Origin: Phytophthora quininea
Taxonomy: Eukaryota; Oomycota; Peronosporomycetes; Peronosporales; Peronosporaceae
DNA: 64,000 nt
Assembly: GCA_011947345.1 (NCBI GenBank)
Contig: JAAVTG010000023.1
Span: 124,001-188,000 of the forward strand
Direction of reading: 5' to 3'
The notes below the pieces were generated by a model. That model was given only the letters and a program-made list of their open reading frames with translations, had not been told where the DNA came from and did not search any database. The position numbers and the translations under genes were made by a program. The first letter of the stretch is position 1. Each line of letters opens with the position of its first letter. Below, one piece after another: positions 10,523-23,172 of the stretch.

Positions 10523-11603
10523 ATGTTCAGCTCCGTGTCGTCCAAAGCCAACGCCCCAGCGCCCGTGCTGCCCTGGGTCGAAAAGTAGTACGTAAATACA
10601 GGCTTACCTCCTGCTGCAGCCGAGCCCTGACTGCTCTGTGCTGCTCTGTAGCCGCCCCAAGAACGTGGGCGAGATCTCCCACCAAGAGCACGTCGTGGCC
10701 ACGCTCAAGACCTCCATCGCGAATGGACAGCTGCCCCACTTGCTATTCTACGGACCTCCAGGCACGGGCAAGACGTCCACGATCGTGGCAGTGGGGCGCC
10801 AGCTCTTCGGCCCGGACTTCCGCAAGAACGGCCGCTTCCTGGAGCTCAACGCGTCCGACGATCGCGGTATCAAGGTGGTGCGCGAGAAGGTCAAGAGTTT
10901 CGCTCAGGGCGCCATCAGCAGCGCCAGCGGTCTGCCGCCCTTCAAGATCATTGTGCTAGATGAAGCGGACTCTATGACGGGCGACGCACAGTCGGCGCTG
11001 CGTCGGATGATGGAGAACTACTCCAAGGTCACGCGCTTCTGCCTGATCTGCAACTACGTGAGCCGCATCATCGAGCCCGTGGCCTCGCGATGCGCCAAGT
11101 TCCGCTTCACACCGCTGGAGAGAGTCTCGATGACGTCGCGTGTGCGCTTCATCGCGGACCAAGAGAGCGTCAAGGTGTCGGATCCCGTGCTGGACTCGCT
11201 GCTCGAGTGCTCCAACGGGGATCTGCGTAAAGCCATTAACTATCTGCAAAGTGCAAAGCAACTCTGTGGAGACGACGATCTGTCCCAGGACGACGTGATT
11301 GCTGTGGCTGGCCTTGCCCCTCCAGAGCTGCTCCAACAGTTCTGGGCTTCTGTGGCCTCGAACAGCTTCGAGAAGATGAAGACCGACATCGAAAACATCC
11401 TGCTAGCTGGTTACCCAGTTTTGACGATTTTGCGGCAGCTGAATGATGATGTTCTCGCGTTGGAGAAGCTCAACGACGTGCAGAAAGCCAAAATCTGTCT
11501 GCGCATTGCTGAGGCTGACAAAAGACTCGTGGACGGCGCTAGCGAACACTTTCAGCTGCTAGACGTCGCCTCTTACGCCATGCGTGTCTATCATACATCG
11601 TAG
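10523..11603 (+). CDS. RFC4: Replication factor C small subunit (RFC4/Rfc2-type)
   Basis: Exon 1 (10523-10587) and exon 2 (10652-11603) are joined by a 64-nt intron and encode 338 residues. Motifs in order: the RFC box (KYRPKNVGEI), Walker A GPPGTGKTS, Walker B IVLDEADSMT, sensor 1 ICNYVSRI, the arginine finger SRCAKFRF and a C-terminal collar domain. This is a clamp-loader ATPase subunit that loads PCNA on primer-template DNA in the nucleus. Length and motifs fit the RFC2/RFC4 class; choosing between paralogues needs a tree. The frame is intact. The gene is convergent with SEC13, 97 bp away. Confidence 0.92.
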
Positions 11604-11699
11604 ACGATGCTGGCATAAAATAAAACAGAAGGGTGGTTGGTTATACACATGATAGTTGCATGTATTCACTAGGAGGATCGTCCGAGGCTGAGCAAATAT

Positions 11700-12814
11700 C
11701 TAGCAGATTGCAGCTCCCTGGTCGTTCACAGAAGAAATCTGTTTCCACTCGTGATTGCTGCTTTGCTTCCAGAACGTAACCTCGTCGTCTCCAGAAGCTA
11801 CGCTCAGCACGGAGCCTGTGAGCGACCAGCTTATTCGGTAGACCGGAGCTCGGAACGTGTGCACCACGTGCGACTCCCATGCGCCTTCAGATTCATTTTG
11901 ACTCCACACACGCACCGTGTGGTCGTCAGATCCCGAGGCAATCAAGTTCGCGGGGATACCGACGTTCGGCGCCCAAGCAACGTCACGGACCCAGTCGTTG
12001 TGGCCATACAAAGGGTTGCTGACAACCTCCCAGTAGCTACTTCCATTTGCACCACCTTCCTGCGGCATGACAAGTTTCCAGATCGTCACTGCATGATTGC
12101 ACGATCCGGTAACCACGCGCTGAATCGGCCCCTGGGGTCCTTGAGATCCAAGCGAGTTGTACGGCGCCCAGCTCACAGAAGTGCAGCCCATACCCTCGTC
12201 GGAGTTTCGGAAGGTAGACGACACCACCCAGCCCTCTCGCATGCGAGTAAGGAACGACACTTGTCCATCAGCCGACGCACTTGCCAGACACAGTCCGTAT
12301 TCGTACGGTGCCCAGGCGACACTAAGCACCGCCAGAGAATGGAATTCGTGCACGTGTTTAAGGCGCCACTCCGTTACATTTCCCCACTTGGGCCACCTTG
12401 CTGCACCAGTTCCTCACGGTAAATGTACACCTTGCCGTCCTGGGCTGCTAGAGCCACCACCGCTCCGAATTTGGGGTGGGCCCACGCCACACGGTGGATC
12501 GGAGCCGCCGAGTCGTCGGCCAGGGAAACCACATGCTGCAGAATGTGCTTCTGTGGCTGCTCAGACGCGTCCTGCCCATCCTGAGTCTTGGCATTGTCCT
12601 CCCCGTCGGCGCTCGACGTCATGGCTTTGGACACATCGTAGACTCGGAACGTCCGGTCGGACGAACAGGTGACCAGCCTCTTGCCGTAATAGTCCAGTTG
12701 GATGTCGTAGATCATGTCATTGTGCTCGGTGTCGATGCTCGTCACTGGCGGTTGGCGCGGCGCGCTCTGGGGTTGCCCATAAGGCGCCGCGTACTGTCCT
12801 CCTGCGAACTCCAT
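11700..12814 (-). CDS. SEC13: SEC13 COPII coat / nuclear pore WD40 protein
   Basis: The start at 12814 (MEFAGGQYAAPYGQ) leads into TEHNDMIYDIQLDYYGKRL, the first blade of SEC13. Later blades include SSDRTFRVYDV, APIHRVAWAHPKFG, SVAWAPYEYGLCLASASADG, NDWVRDVAWAPNVG and HVVHTFRAPVYRISWSLTG, all diagnostic of SEC13. This six-bladed open propeller pairs with SEC31 in the COPII cage and with NUP145C-type nucleoporins. One frame break at 12390-12392 (C3 on the minus strand) is closed by one extra C, giving about 371 residues. Its start is near the BRCT gene on the other strand. Confidence 0.92.
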
Positions 12815-13235
12815 AGCGATTATGAGGATACCTGGATGTGGACTGGTCTAGACTGCGTTCCACATGGTGATGTGGGATGCGGTAACGAAGCGACATTTTG
12901 AATTTGACATGTTTTGTGTCAACGGACCGAGCGGCCCGACGCAGCGGAACGAGCGACGCGTGAAAAGCAAGCGGCAACAAGAAGAGGAAGAAGAATACAA
13001 GCGAAGAGCAGCGGAAAAGAAGAGAGACAAGTTCTTCGTATCGCAGTCAACGCAGTCGACGGACGGCAAAACTGGTCGGTTGGCACACGCTGAATTTTGT
13101 AAAGGCAACTGCAACATGGGTCTCATATTTTGCTGGTGTATTGGCGTTTGCGCTTGATGAATTAGACGAGAAGAAGGCGAAGACGCGGAAATGCGAATCG
13201 GACATTTTCAAGGTGCAATTGAGTAGTGGTGTTTG

Positions 13236-13884
13236 ATGACTGCGAAGTTGGTTGATCAGGTTGTTTCGTCCCAGGGCTGCCGAATTGTTTTCAATGGACG
13301 CACAGGCAAAGTTTCATCGTACGGGTCCTATTTGAGGAAGTGAGATGATCGCTCTTGTCGAACTTACGCGATATTGCTTGGCTGCTGCAGGTATTACTTG
13401 GCCAAATTGGTGAAAGACCACGGCGGCAATGTTGCGTAAGTGCTTTCGACGACGGGAAGCTGTTGGGGTGCTAATTGGAGTTTGAAGGACAGATCCCAAC
13501 TTGCTGCCACGCGAATTACGCACATGGTTGGATCCAATCTCAACGGTTCCAAAGCTGAAAAGCTTCTCAAGGTGAGGATCGACGTGTGCTTATTTTAGTT
13601 TGTTGTTGCTGAGTATATTTCGTTCCCCACATTTCAGAGCTGCGGTAAACTCCAATTCGTGACCCCAGGTAAGACTTATCACAAAGCTTTCGCTTATAAC
13701 TATGCTGAGTATGGCATCGCGTTGTGAAGAGTGGGTGCTGCGATCTGTGAAGCACAAGAAGCGCCTGCCCGAATTCGAATTTTTGGTCTACAAAGATTCC
13801 CAGGGGGCAGAGGCACTACGCGCAGCATTTTCACGAGATGCTCCATCCACAGTGAAGACCACTCGAAACGCCAACACAGAATAG
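13236..13884 (+). CDS. Small single-BRCT protein, REV1-type BRCT
   Basis: Predicted exons 13236-13339, 13391-13435, 13481-13571, 13638-13668 and 13730-13884 have GT-AG borders and continuous phase, giving about 141 residues. They spell CRIVFNGRTGKVSS, then LAKLVKDHGGNVA, ATRITHMVGSNLNGSKAEK, FVTPEWVLRSVKHKKRLPEF and FLVY. This is one BRCT fold, with the TH(I/M)V and P-W-V-x-x-S positions and a C-terminal edge like REV1 rather than tandem-BRCT proteins. No polymerase (IMS) domain follows before the stop. An open frame at 12909-13086 (rich in Lys/Glu) could be an upstream exon, but I found no in-phase splice to it. It may be a scaffold for translesion repair or a remnant of REV1. Confidence 0.6.
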
Positions 13885-14238
13885 AGCAATGAACGCAAAG
13901 GCCAAGCACACGAGTGGGAAGAAGAATATACCATGAAATGGAAAATATAGGGTCACAACTAACCATTCGTTTGTCGTTCCTTTCAGCCAAAACAAGGAAA
14001 CCGAGAGCACGGAGAATAAGTGCTGACCAGAGAGGACTGCAGCCAACACACCCTCTCCAATCCTCATCGGATTCTCGAACAGCCTTCCGCCTGCAGCGCA
14101 CGCTAGTTTCATTGATCTTCACAGCCCTGGGCATTAGTGCAGCTAACACAACTCTTGTGCTTCGAGGCGCTGAGGTCCGGTCGCGGGACAAATTAACTGA
14201 CGTGCCACTGCTAGGCAAACAGGACTAAACGATACTGC
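13885..14238. other. Intergenic, nothing recognised
   Basis: Tail-to-tail gap between the BRCT gene and RAB1. The ORFs here are short and show no family resemblance or codon-pattern support. Confidence 0.4.
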
Positions 14239-15112
14239 TTAGCAGCACTTCGACCCGCCATTGGACGGAACCTGCTGGCCGGGCGTCAGCTTCACACCGG
14301 GCTTGGGCGCCACCGGGGCGTTGGCCATGCGCTTCTTGATCTGGGCGGCCATCATCATGAAGGCCTTTTCGACGTTGGCGGCGTTCTTCGCACTGGTCTC
14401 CAGGAACTCAATGCCCAGGCTCTCGGCGAACTCCTTGGCGGCGTCCGTGCTCACCACGCGCTTGGCCGTGAGATCGCTCTTGTTGCCCACCAGCAGCTTG
14501 TTCACGTTCTCGCAGGCGTATCTGCAAGAAGTACACCAAGATAGTTAGTAATGTGTTCTGCAACATTTCCACAGAAAGAAACCACGAGAGCGCACCTATC
14601 GATCTCGTGGAGCCACTGCTTGACGTTATTGAACGACTCCTGGTCCGTCACATCGTACACGACGATGATACCGTGCGCGCCGCGGTAGTACGAGCTAGTG
14701 ATGGTGCGGAAACGCTCCTGGCCGGCCGTGTCCCACTGCAGAATCACAACAAATTAGCCTCGTCTCAAAAACTGAGCCATCTCGTCTGGACGACGTACAA
14801 TCTGGAGCTTGATGGTCTTGCCGTCGAGCTCGATCGTACGGATTTTCTGTCCACAAAACACAGCAGTCAGCAATGTCTGAGTCGCCTCTCGAGCCTGTTT
14901 TTCCTTTCAGCAACTCACAAAGTCCACGCCGATGGTCGAGATGTAGCTCTCCGTGTACGTGTCGTCCGCGAATCGGAGCAGCAGACACGACTTGCCGACG
15001 CCCGAGTCACCGATCAGCAGCAGCTTAAACAGGTAGTCACTGCAGCAGCGTCGTCAGTCGTCTAAAAATCAGTTCAAAAGACATGTTCTCCGACGTACTA
15101 TTCCGGGTTCAT
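14239..15112 (-). CDS. RAB1: RAB1/YPT1 small GTPase
   Basis: Five exons: 15099-15112, 14919-15039, 14799-14846, 14596-14735 and 14239-14521. They join in phase to 201 residues. Motifs: P-loop GDSGVGKS, switch I with [13 protein letters not shown], switch [21 protein letters not shown], base-recognition NKSD and ETSAKN, and the C-terminal CC prenylation site (GGSKCC). This is the ER-to-Golgi Rab, and residues in switch I/II match RAB1 rather than RAB8 or RAB11. A 14-nt first coding exon is a typical feature of the gene. No frame errors were seen, and this model supports the exon rules used elsewhere. Confidence 0.95.
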
Positions 15113-15650
15113 CTTGGCGGATTCTGGGGAGAAAGCGGAGGGTGAAGGCGCTTAATCTGAGGCAGTAGCACGACACGCAGGTCAGATACGCTGTTGAAGC
15201 CGCCCCTGCGTCCCTAAAAGCCTCCTGGGACTGAGAAGGATCTCTCCGTTGCTAAACCAGACGGAAAGGGGAGGGGATCCCACGAGGGGAGCGAGAGGGA
15301 GGTGAAGGAACGTAGGATGGTTGTACGTACAGAGGGGGAAGAGCGGAGGGGCGAAGCGGCTCGCGCGTTCCGAGAGTTCTTGGCGAGTGGGTGCGGGGTT
15401 CGCGTCGAGTCTGCGTTTGGTTTCCCGGAGAAAAACCGCGAGGGGAGGGCCGTTATCTTCGTATTCTATCAGGTTTCCACGAGGTTTTGAGGTTTTTCGC
15501 GCGAGATGAGCCAATCCCAGCGTTTAGCGTGGCGTTGGTAACGCGGCAGACGTAATTTACCGCCCTGCTCAACGGCATGGCTAAAGCCCATGCGCGGCAT
15601 ATCGGATGGCGCACGACGTTGAAGGTCGCTGCTGCTGCTGTGCCAGCGCA

Positions 15651-15670
15651 TGCCACCGCATGCCACCGCA
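15651..15670. repeat. Tandem duplication of a 10-mer
   Basis: TGCCACCGCA occurs twice in direct succession, preceded by a partial copy (GCGCA). No function is suggested. Confidence 0.6.
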
Positions 15671-16219
15671 GCAACGAAAAACACGAGGAAAGAAGCTTGT
15701 TGTGTCTGGATATTCCTTGCCATGGCACTAGTCGCAGTTGTGCTTAGCCGTTGGAAGTACTCTGTGCGCGGCGGACTGAAAACGGCCTTTACTGTTTCAC
15801 TCATCGCGCCTATTGCCGGCTTCGATTCAGCGTTCGGAAGTGCTCGAAGAAGAGCAAAACGGTGCTGGCAACGCGATGTGCGTTGTGCAGCTTTGGTGCA
15901 AACAGCAATGTTTAATATTACTTTATCGACGCTAGACTGAGAGCGTCAAGTCGGGAATCAACAGATTCTACCGTCGTTTTTAGACCGATCAACACTCAGA
16001 TCGACAACGGCAAACAAGCTCTTGCCAGCAGGTTGGCGTAGAAGGAGCTTGGCGAAATGATGCTGGTCGAGGATGTTGGGACAATTACAAAAAATGATTC
16101 GAGAAAAGCCCTGAAATCTGGTTCAACCTGACCTAAAGAGAGTGATGATCCGTCGTCCTCGACTATACCACTTTACCACCTATTCCGGCACGAATTGACA
16201 GCCTTCATCGAATCTCATC

Positions 16220-16269
16220 TATATAAATACGCATATAATTCTCATCGTTCGCTCTTTTCCATACAAATT
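16220..16269 (+). promoter_or_regulatory. Possible core promoter for ATG8 (TATA-like plus oomycete Inr-like)
   Basis: TATATAAATA at about 16220-16229 is followed some 25 nt downstream by GCTCTTTTCCATACAAATT (16251-16269). The latter resembles the oomycete initiator/flanking consensus GCTCATTYYNCAWTTT with mismatches. If this is the start site, the 5' UTR would be about 450 nt or contain an intron. Confidence 0.35.
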
Positions 16270-16723
16270 ACCTCTCGCTGAACCGCAGTTTACCGTAGGG
16301 TTTCGTGTCGTTAAAAGCCCGTTGTTCCGCCTTCGAGGCCTCCCCACAAAGAAAGTAGGGAAGCCGAGAAGAAACGTCGAAGGCAAGTATCAGCACCTTG
16401 TTCGGCGGCTCTAGCGCGCGCTACAGGCCGCCCACGGCGTGATCGCTGGCGCCAACTGAAGTGCATGTGTGTGGAGGCCACGTCGCTGCAGTTCGCGCCG
16501 TCTTGATCGGCCTGTCGGCCGTGAAAGGAAGGCGTATTCTGCAGCGTCTGTACATGTGTAGATTTCTTCCCACATAGGCCTCTGCGTGTGCTCGTCGACC
16601 CATAGCAGCCAACTAGAGCGTGGAAGTGAACTCCAGACGACTGACGTTGGCTCTGCGTGTGACAGGACTAGACGTAGCTCGCCAGAAACAACCGCCAGGA
16701 GCAAGTCGCCGCCCAGTTACACC

Positions 16724-17304
<581 letters not shown>

Positions 17305-17656
17305 GCCACATCTGCCGATGGCGCACACGTGAGAGCTGGATTTTGATTGAAGATTTTTTTCGTCGTCGAGGTGGAGAGCGTTCGTTTCGTGGTCAGGAGC
17401 TGCTGCGTTGCTGTTCAGGCATGCGAGATCGATCGTTTGCTGAAAGAAGAAGATAGCGATGGACAGAGAATGCGGAACGGCCTCAAGACTCTACACGAAA
17501 CATTACAAGAAATATTTGCTGCTGCGTGTGATCCATTCTTCTAAAGCTGGCGATGTGGATATTGCTTAGGAACAAACCCCACAAAAATGCATCCGATTCT
17601 ATTCTTTTTAACCGTTGGTAAGGGCTCAAAATTGGCTGCGTAGATTGTGCTGCGGC
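17305..17656. other. Intergenic / 3' UTRs
   Basis: Convergent gap between ATG8 and the WDR6-like gene. No ORF here is convincing. Confidence 0.4.
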
Positions 17657-20600
17657 TTAGTCACGCCGGAACTGAAACATCTGCAGACCTTGACCAACAA
17701 CGACAACGTCGTCAGCTGCCTGTGTGGGAGCTTCGCGAACAGTGAGATCAGCGATATCGGCGCATTCAGAGAAAGCAGCACCTTGCCACTCCACTTGAGT
17801 GCTGTCTCTGTTGATACGCCACTGGCTCACTCGCTGGTCGTATCCACCAGCATAGACGGTCTTGGAATCTACACAAGCAACCGTTTTGATGGCGGAGCCG
17901 CTTGCGTTTATTGTGCGTGCCTCACGTAAAACTTCACACGAAGGGAACTGAAGCTCGCACATGAACAGGTTCTGGTCGTCGCCACCACTGACAAAGGCGA
18001 CATTAAGGCCTTGTTGGTCCGGTGATTTTGTACAGGAGACCAGAGTGATGCAGTTGGTGCCCATGTCGTGTGCAAGGTAGTTGCCACAGGGCTGCATATC
18101 ACGTATAATTTCCTGCAGCTTGCCATTGAATAGCGACTCATCATCGCCAGAAACGATCACTTCAGCTAGCTCCTTCAGCAACACGCTCAGGTTCCATAAC
18201 GTCACGAGACCGTCGGTAGAACCAACGGCAAGTCCAGCAGCAATATTGCCTTCGCTTTCCTGGAAGCCAGCACATGATAAGATAGGCTTCCGCGAGGCCG
18301 AGCGGCAGTCGCCAAGTTCGAAAAGCCTACCACGGTTCAAGTCCAGCAGCAGCAGTTGGGTGGAGCCTTCGGAATTGCATGCCGTCACTAGGCGATACGC
18401 GTCTGAAACCTTGGGGATACTAAACGTAGCAAGTCCAAGAATTCGATGATCCTGGGCCGCATCGGCGCGTTCTTGGCCACAAACATGCCGAAGTAGATCG
18501 CTTACGCCGCGCACCAGCCATACGTTCAGGCGTTGTTTGCCGCCTCCAGATAGTATGATATGGTCTTCCCCATTGCTATCACTGCTGATGCTAAAAGTTG
18601 CGAGTGCTCGCACAGTTGTCGTGTGAGCGATTCCGGATGCCACGCTTATCCAACGCCAATGTTTTTTCCGTGTACATCTCGATGTCCGCGGCGGTGCAGC
18701 ATCAGGCTGTTGTCCTCGGCTGCAGTCACAAGACGATCACATCCGAGGAAGGCCACGCAAGTTGTCATGCGGCCATGGTGGTGATCATGCAGAGAACACG
18801 TTGAAAACCGTGGAGTAGTATCTACAGAACCAGGTCGTTTTAACAGCGTCGAATGCACCTTGACTTCTACCTGTTGCTTCAGTGCGGCAGGTGGGGTGAA
18901 CACAAATGTGTGCGAGGGCAACGCCGAGTCTTGATCAGAAGCTGCAGCATGAAGTGCATGCGGGCGGCGCCATCCGCCACATTCGACATTGAAAATGCGA
19001 TACTGGGCGGAAAAATTGTGCAAGATCGCCTGCGCTGCGTGAAAACCAAAAGCCATCAGGTCGCCGTTGTTCCACCAAAGTTGCTTGATAGTCGAGATAC
19101 CCCTGATAGACTCACGGCCCACTAGACTAGCCGATAATGCCCCCTTAGTGTCTTCGTTGAGTATGAACGAGCAGATGTATCCATCGTGGCCACCTGAAAG
19201 CAACGTGAGCTGGTTGCTTCCACCATCGAAAGCTTGACTTGACAGCAAAAGGGTTGCCACTAACTCACGACCATGGACACCTTTCAGCACAACTGCTGGA
19301 GGGAGGGAACTGGAGAGGTCGCTGTCATTTGGCACAGCAAATGAGCGTTGGAATATGTACATGTTGCCATGGCCGTCGCCTCCACAAGCATTTCTTGTCG
19401 ATCTACGGTCCACAACGAGAATTGAAGATGTCGAACTCTTGGCAGGAATCTTAAACGTAGCCACAAGCTTCATCGTGATGGCTGAAGGCGTCAGTTCTTC
19501 GTTAGGTATTATGCCAGTTGGTTTCCACTCGGTCAGCACGCCATTGGCACTGCTAGCAAACAATGCATCCTCTTGATTCCACCATATTTTCATAATGCGA
19601 ACGTTGGCTTGTGCTGTCCAGCAATGCAGTAATAAACCAGTATCAACATCCACGACGCTCACACAACCGGTAATGTCTCCAAGCAGCAAGAATCGGCCCC
19701 GGTAGTCGATGGCAAACGTTGAAAGTCCACCACTGCGGCCTTGGCCAGTAGTCGCATCAGTTGTTGGCGCTGAAAAGAAAGGTTCAGCTTCGAGAGAAGT
19801 TAAATGCAATCGGAAGATGCTGCCATGCTCTGACGCGACAAAAGCCACCTCATTGTCCAGTGGATGCAGCACAATGTCCCGCACGCTGTGAGACGACATT
19901 TTCTTCCTCGTTAGTGCCGAAGCAGTGGTAGCGATGGGCACAATGATCGATTCGCATGAGTCGGTTTTACCCGACGACGACATGAGTTGGCGAGGAATAT
20001 CCCAGAGTTTTGTGGCACCGTCCCCGCCTCCCGTTGCAACTAATTTCAGTGTCGGGTGAACTGCAGCGCGCCAAATGTGCCTACCCATGTGGCCCTGCAG
20101 AGTGGCCACGCAATTTCCGTCGAGATCCCAAAGCTTGCACAATCCATCTTCACTTGCTGTTGCCACTCCATTTTCCCAAAAGCACACGTCCCAGATGCGA
20201 GCCGAGTGACCCCATGCTCGAAATACTGGAGTGTAATCTGCCGACAGCAACTCCGCACGAATTGAACTCCGCGGTAGATGCAATTCATCCGCAGTCAAGT
20301 TGGTGTGGTTCGACCAAAGTTGTACTGTGCGATCGTCGGAGACAGACGCCAAGGATCTTGCGTCCGACGACCACGCCAGCTTAAAGAGCACGCCATCATG
20401 AGCGTGTAGGCGCTGAGTAGGTACCACGTCTTCTCCATCCTCCATCGGATCCCACAGCAAAATCTGCTGGAATACCGTCCCAGAAGCCACGATAAGCGTA
20501 TCCTGCGAGCGTCCGTGGAAAGCTAACGCGTAGAGAATGCAGCGCTCGGCACATTGCACACTTCTAATGACCTCGTTGCTTGTAGGGTTCCAGATCTGGA

Positions 20601-21039
20601 CCAAGTTGTGCGCTAGTCCGACTGCCGCCAAAAGATCAGCTCCTGTCGCAACCTCGGCTTCTTCAGACAGCAATTGCACGTCGAACACCCAGTCGCAAAA
20701 CACCTTGGGGTGGCCCAAGACTCGGAGGTCCTTCGACTCTCGAGCCTGCTCTGGTGTCTGCGGTAAGTTTTGGAAACACGCTACTCGTTTCTGACCGAAG
20801 AAAGCGCCTGCGTACTCTGTGGCTGCCAGACCATTGGAACCGCTTAGCCCAACGACATCGCAGCCGTGCAAAATGCCTCGCGTCACCACGTTGTGCACGC
20901 CCAGGAGCTCGCCCGATGCGGTGGCGTACAGGAATACACTGGGGCCTACGCCAACGTAGAGCAACGAGCCATCGACCGAGAAGCTCACGAGCGTCACGGC
21001 CCCCAGGAACTCCTGCTTGTGGATCGGTGGTGGTGCCAT
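17657..21039 (-). CDS. WDR6: WDR6-like WD40 protein (tRNA 2'-O-methylation cofactor family)
   Basis: The start is the ATG at 21039 (MAPPPIHKQEFLGAVTLVSF); the frame upstream opens only with TTG. About 1,127 residues of WD40 repeats follow. WDR6/Rtt10-like signatures include SDDRTVQLW, WGHSARIWDVCFWENG, ASEDGLCKLWDLDG and GHMGRHIWRAAVHP. Human WDR6 and yeast Trm734 partner FTSJ1/Trm7 to methylate tRNA position 34. One frame break in the T6 run at 18662-18667 (A6 on the minus strand) divides it into two long halves that one extra base would rejoin. There are no introns. Assignment as WDR6 rests on the conserved RIWDVCF blade. Confidence 0.8.
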
Positions 21040-21324
21040 CGCCAACAACGGCACCAAACGATGATTGGCTACAGAACTAGGTAGTATTTCGGTGGTCGCA
21101 TTTTTTTCCCCACGTTTTGAGCAGAACCAGCAGCGCCGCTGTCGCTGTTAGAACGCGCTGCAGGGTATCGATCTACATTTTTTTGCCAAGGATTCGACTC
21201 TAGGCTGTGAGATTACCATTCCACGAGAATTATAAACTCTTGTAAGATTGATCGCCGCAAATTATCGACACCCTAAACAAACCACTTTGCAAGTTGCGCT
21301 TCACTACTCAAGTCAAGAGCAGGC

Positions 21325-21768
21325 ATGCGTGTCTTCCTGCTGCTCTTGCTAGCTACGACGTCGTGGCAGCAACACCTACTTCTCGTCTGACGGACTCGAC
21401 GGTGGATGCAGCCAGATGCCAAACGAAACTCGGTGCTGGAACAAGGTTTCTCCGGACTAGCAAGGAAGACTACAATGAAGAAAGAGGAATCGTTTTGGGG
21501 TAACGAAGGCCAGTAAGTGGGCTGCTGAGAAAGTGAAATTTGCGTGGAGAATCGACGGAGGTTATTCCCCCAACAAGTTGTACGTCAAATACGAGAAGAA
21601 ATACAATTGGTATGGCAAGTCAAAGAGGAGCTGATCAAGCTCCCAAAGTACCGAGAATTCAAAAGGTATCAAGTTGCGTATGCCAGGGATGCAAGGAAGG
21701 AAGCGAACAACCGTCTCCAACAGGTGAAACAAAAGCCTGACGACAATTTGTTTAGCGCCGCTGTCTAG
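21325..21768 (+). pseudogene. RXLR-EER effector-like gene, frame-broken
   Basis: An ATG at 21325 opens a hydrophobic leader (MRVFLLLLLA). In the next frame an RFLR motif is encoded at 21444-21455 and an EER motif at 21480-21485, at the expected distance. This is the signal peptide, RXLR, EER layout of oomycete host-translocated effectors. Downstream, Lys/Tyr/Trp-rich helical segments typical of effector C-termini continue to a stop at 21768 but switch frame. Breaks lie between 21327 and 21370, near 21498-21504 and near 21627-21634. They may be genuine decay or the same base under-calling seen across the window. No introns. Its target cannot be inferred. It lies between conserved housekeeping genes. 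Confidence 0.6.
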
Positions 21769-22061
21769 TTAGATTGACTGTCGTCGCTAACAACAGGCTA
21801 TTGAGTTTTTACTTTGACTTGTGGGACTCAACAGACAGAAGAAACATTTTCACCATACTTGTATTAAAGTACGTTCGTAATCGGTGATTTGACTGCAGTC
21901 TTCGTCCAAGCAGAGCAACGCAGATCGAAAAAGGAAAACGTGAAGGCTTTCATTTAAATACCGTCGACAACGCATGAATTTGCATGAAGATGCGTTAAAT
22001 AGGCTGTCAAAGATGCATGATGAGTATTATATTAAATATGTTGCAACTTGCTGTTTCCTCT

Positions 22062-23172
22062 CTAAGGTTCACACACCGAGCTCACGATGCTGGAGTTGTG
22101 GGAGGCCTCGAGAATATCTCGCCAGCGATCTTCCCGTCTCCGCGGATGCCATGCTGCTTGTCGCCGTCTTCTCTGATTCCCACGTTTCTGTTGATGCAGC
22201 TCGAACTCACTGAGCTTGGAGAACACGGGAGTCTCCATTTGCAATACCTTCCAGACCGTGCGCTTCTTTCGGAACTCGAGTTTGCTCTTGTTCGGGTCGG
22301 TCACTGGTGAAAAGTTTTCCGCGCGCAGCGCTCGCTCCAGTCTTGGCAAGTTAATCTTCTTGGGGAGGATGGTGTCGCGCAAGAAGAAGGCTCGCGCTTG
22401 AGGGAAAATCGCGTCGGCGCAGGAGACGCACTTAGGCACAGCTGAGAACGTGTGCGCAGCCAACATGTGCACAAACTCGCTGAGAGCTACTCGACGCTGA
22501 TTGACCACGGCCGGAGTGCGCGACTTGAGCCAGTGGCGTCTCGGGAACCAGAACCTGCTCAGAGTCTGCGTGAACCACGCGCAGCCGAAGCACTGCGGTG
22601 TGGCGCCGCCGCCGCGACGCAGGAAGAACGTCTGCAGCGCCTTGTGCAGCTCCCGGAACTCGGTGTATCGACGCTCCACGACCCACTCCAAGTCGGTCTG
22701 AGCAAGTGAGCAGCGAAGCAAGTACTGCGTCGGCTCGCCGGCGCTGGCGCCGTGCTTGACGTTGATGAGTCGCACCACGAGCTTCGGCTCGATGCTGTCG
22801 GGCCCGCACGCGATGCACGAGTGGTAGCAGTCGTCGTCAAAGTGCGTCATGGCGTCAACCAGGAGCAGCGAGATCTGCAGTGCATGGTCTTGATCCTGGA
22901 TTGCCAACAGCCTGAACTGCGGCTAATTGCGGGCGGCATTACCGGCTCGCCGTCTTCTGGTCTGCATATCCGGCCCAGATCTCCGCGTCGACGTTGAAGC
23001 TAATTTTGCCCGATGCGATGAACGGATTCGAGTTCGTCGGCGGCCGTGAATAGCGTGCCCAGGCGTGAAACGTACAGACAGCCAACACACAGCCTGAACC
23101 ACGCTGGTCGACCTTGCACAGAAAGCTCCCGAGCCGCAGGGCGGTGGTTATCGCCCCCAGCGCCTCAAGCAT
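22062..23172 (-). CDS. PX (phox homology) domain protein
   Basis: Exon 1 (22943-23172, starting MLEALGAITTALRLGSF) and exon 2 (22062-22911) are joined by a 31-nt intron with GT-AG ends. The phosphoinositide-binding PX core is visible: VVRLINVKHG, then WVVERRYTEFRELHKALQ (the Arg-Arg-Tyr basic pocket), FWFPRRHW in place of the PPK loop, and RRVALSEFVHMLAAH. A basic C-terminal tail follows. About 359 residues. The PPK-type loop is divergent, so lipid specificity is unclear. It is probably an endosomal or membrane-trafficking protein. The unusually short intron is the least certain part of the model. Confidence 0.7.

Larger units (their letters stand above)
15113..16723. other. 1.6 kb gap between divergent RAB1 and ATG8 genes
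   Basis: Probably the two promoters and 5' UTRs. The ORFs inside (for example 15469-15804 minus) look like chance frames. A 10-nt tandem duplication lies at 15651-15670 and a possible core promoter at 16220-16269. Confidence 0.5.

Noticed and set aside
15469..15804. 111-codon minus ORF in the RAB1-ATG8 gap
   Set aside because: No motif, contains a tandem 10-mer and low-complexity sequence, and lies in the expected promoter/UTR region.
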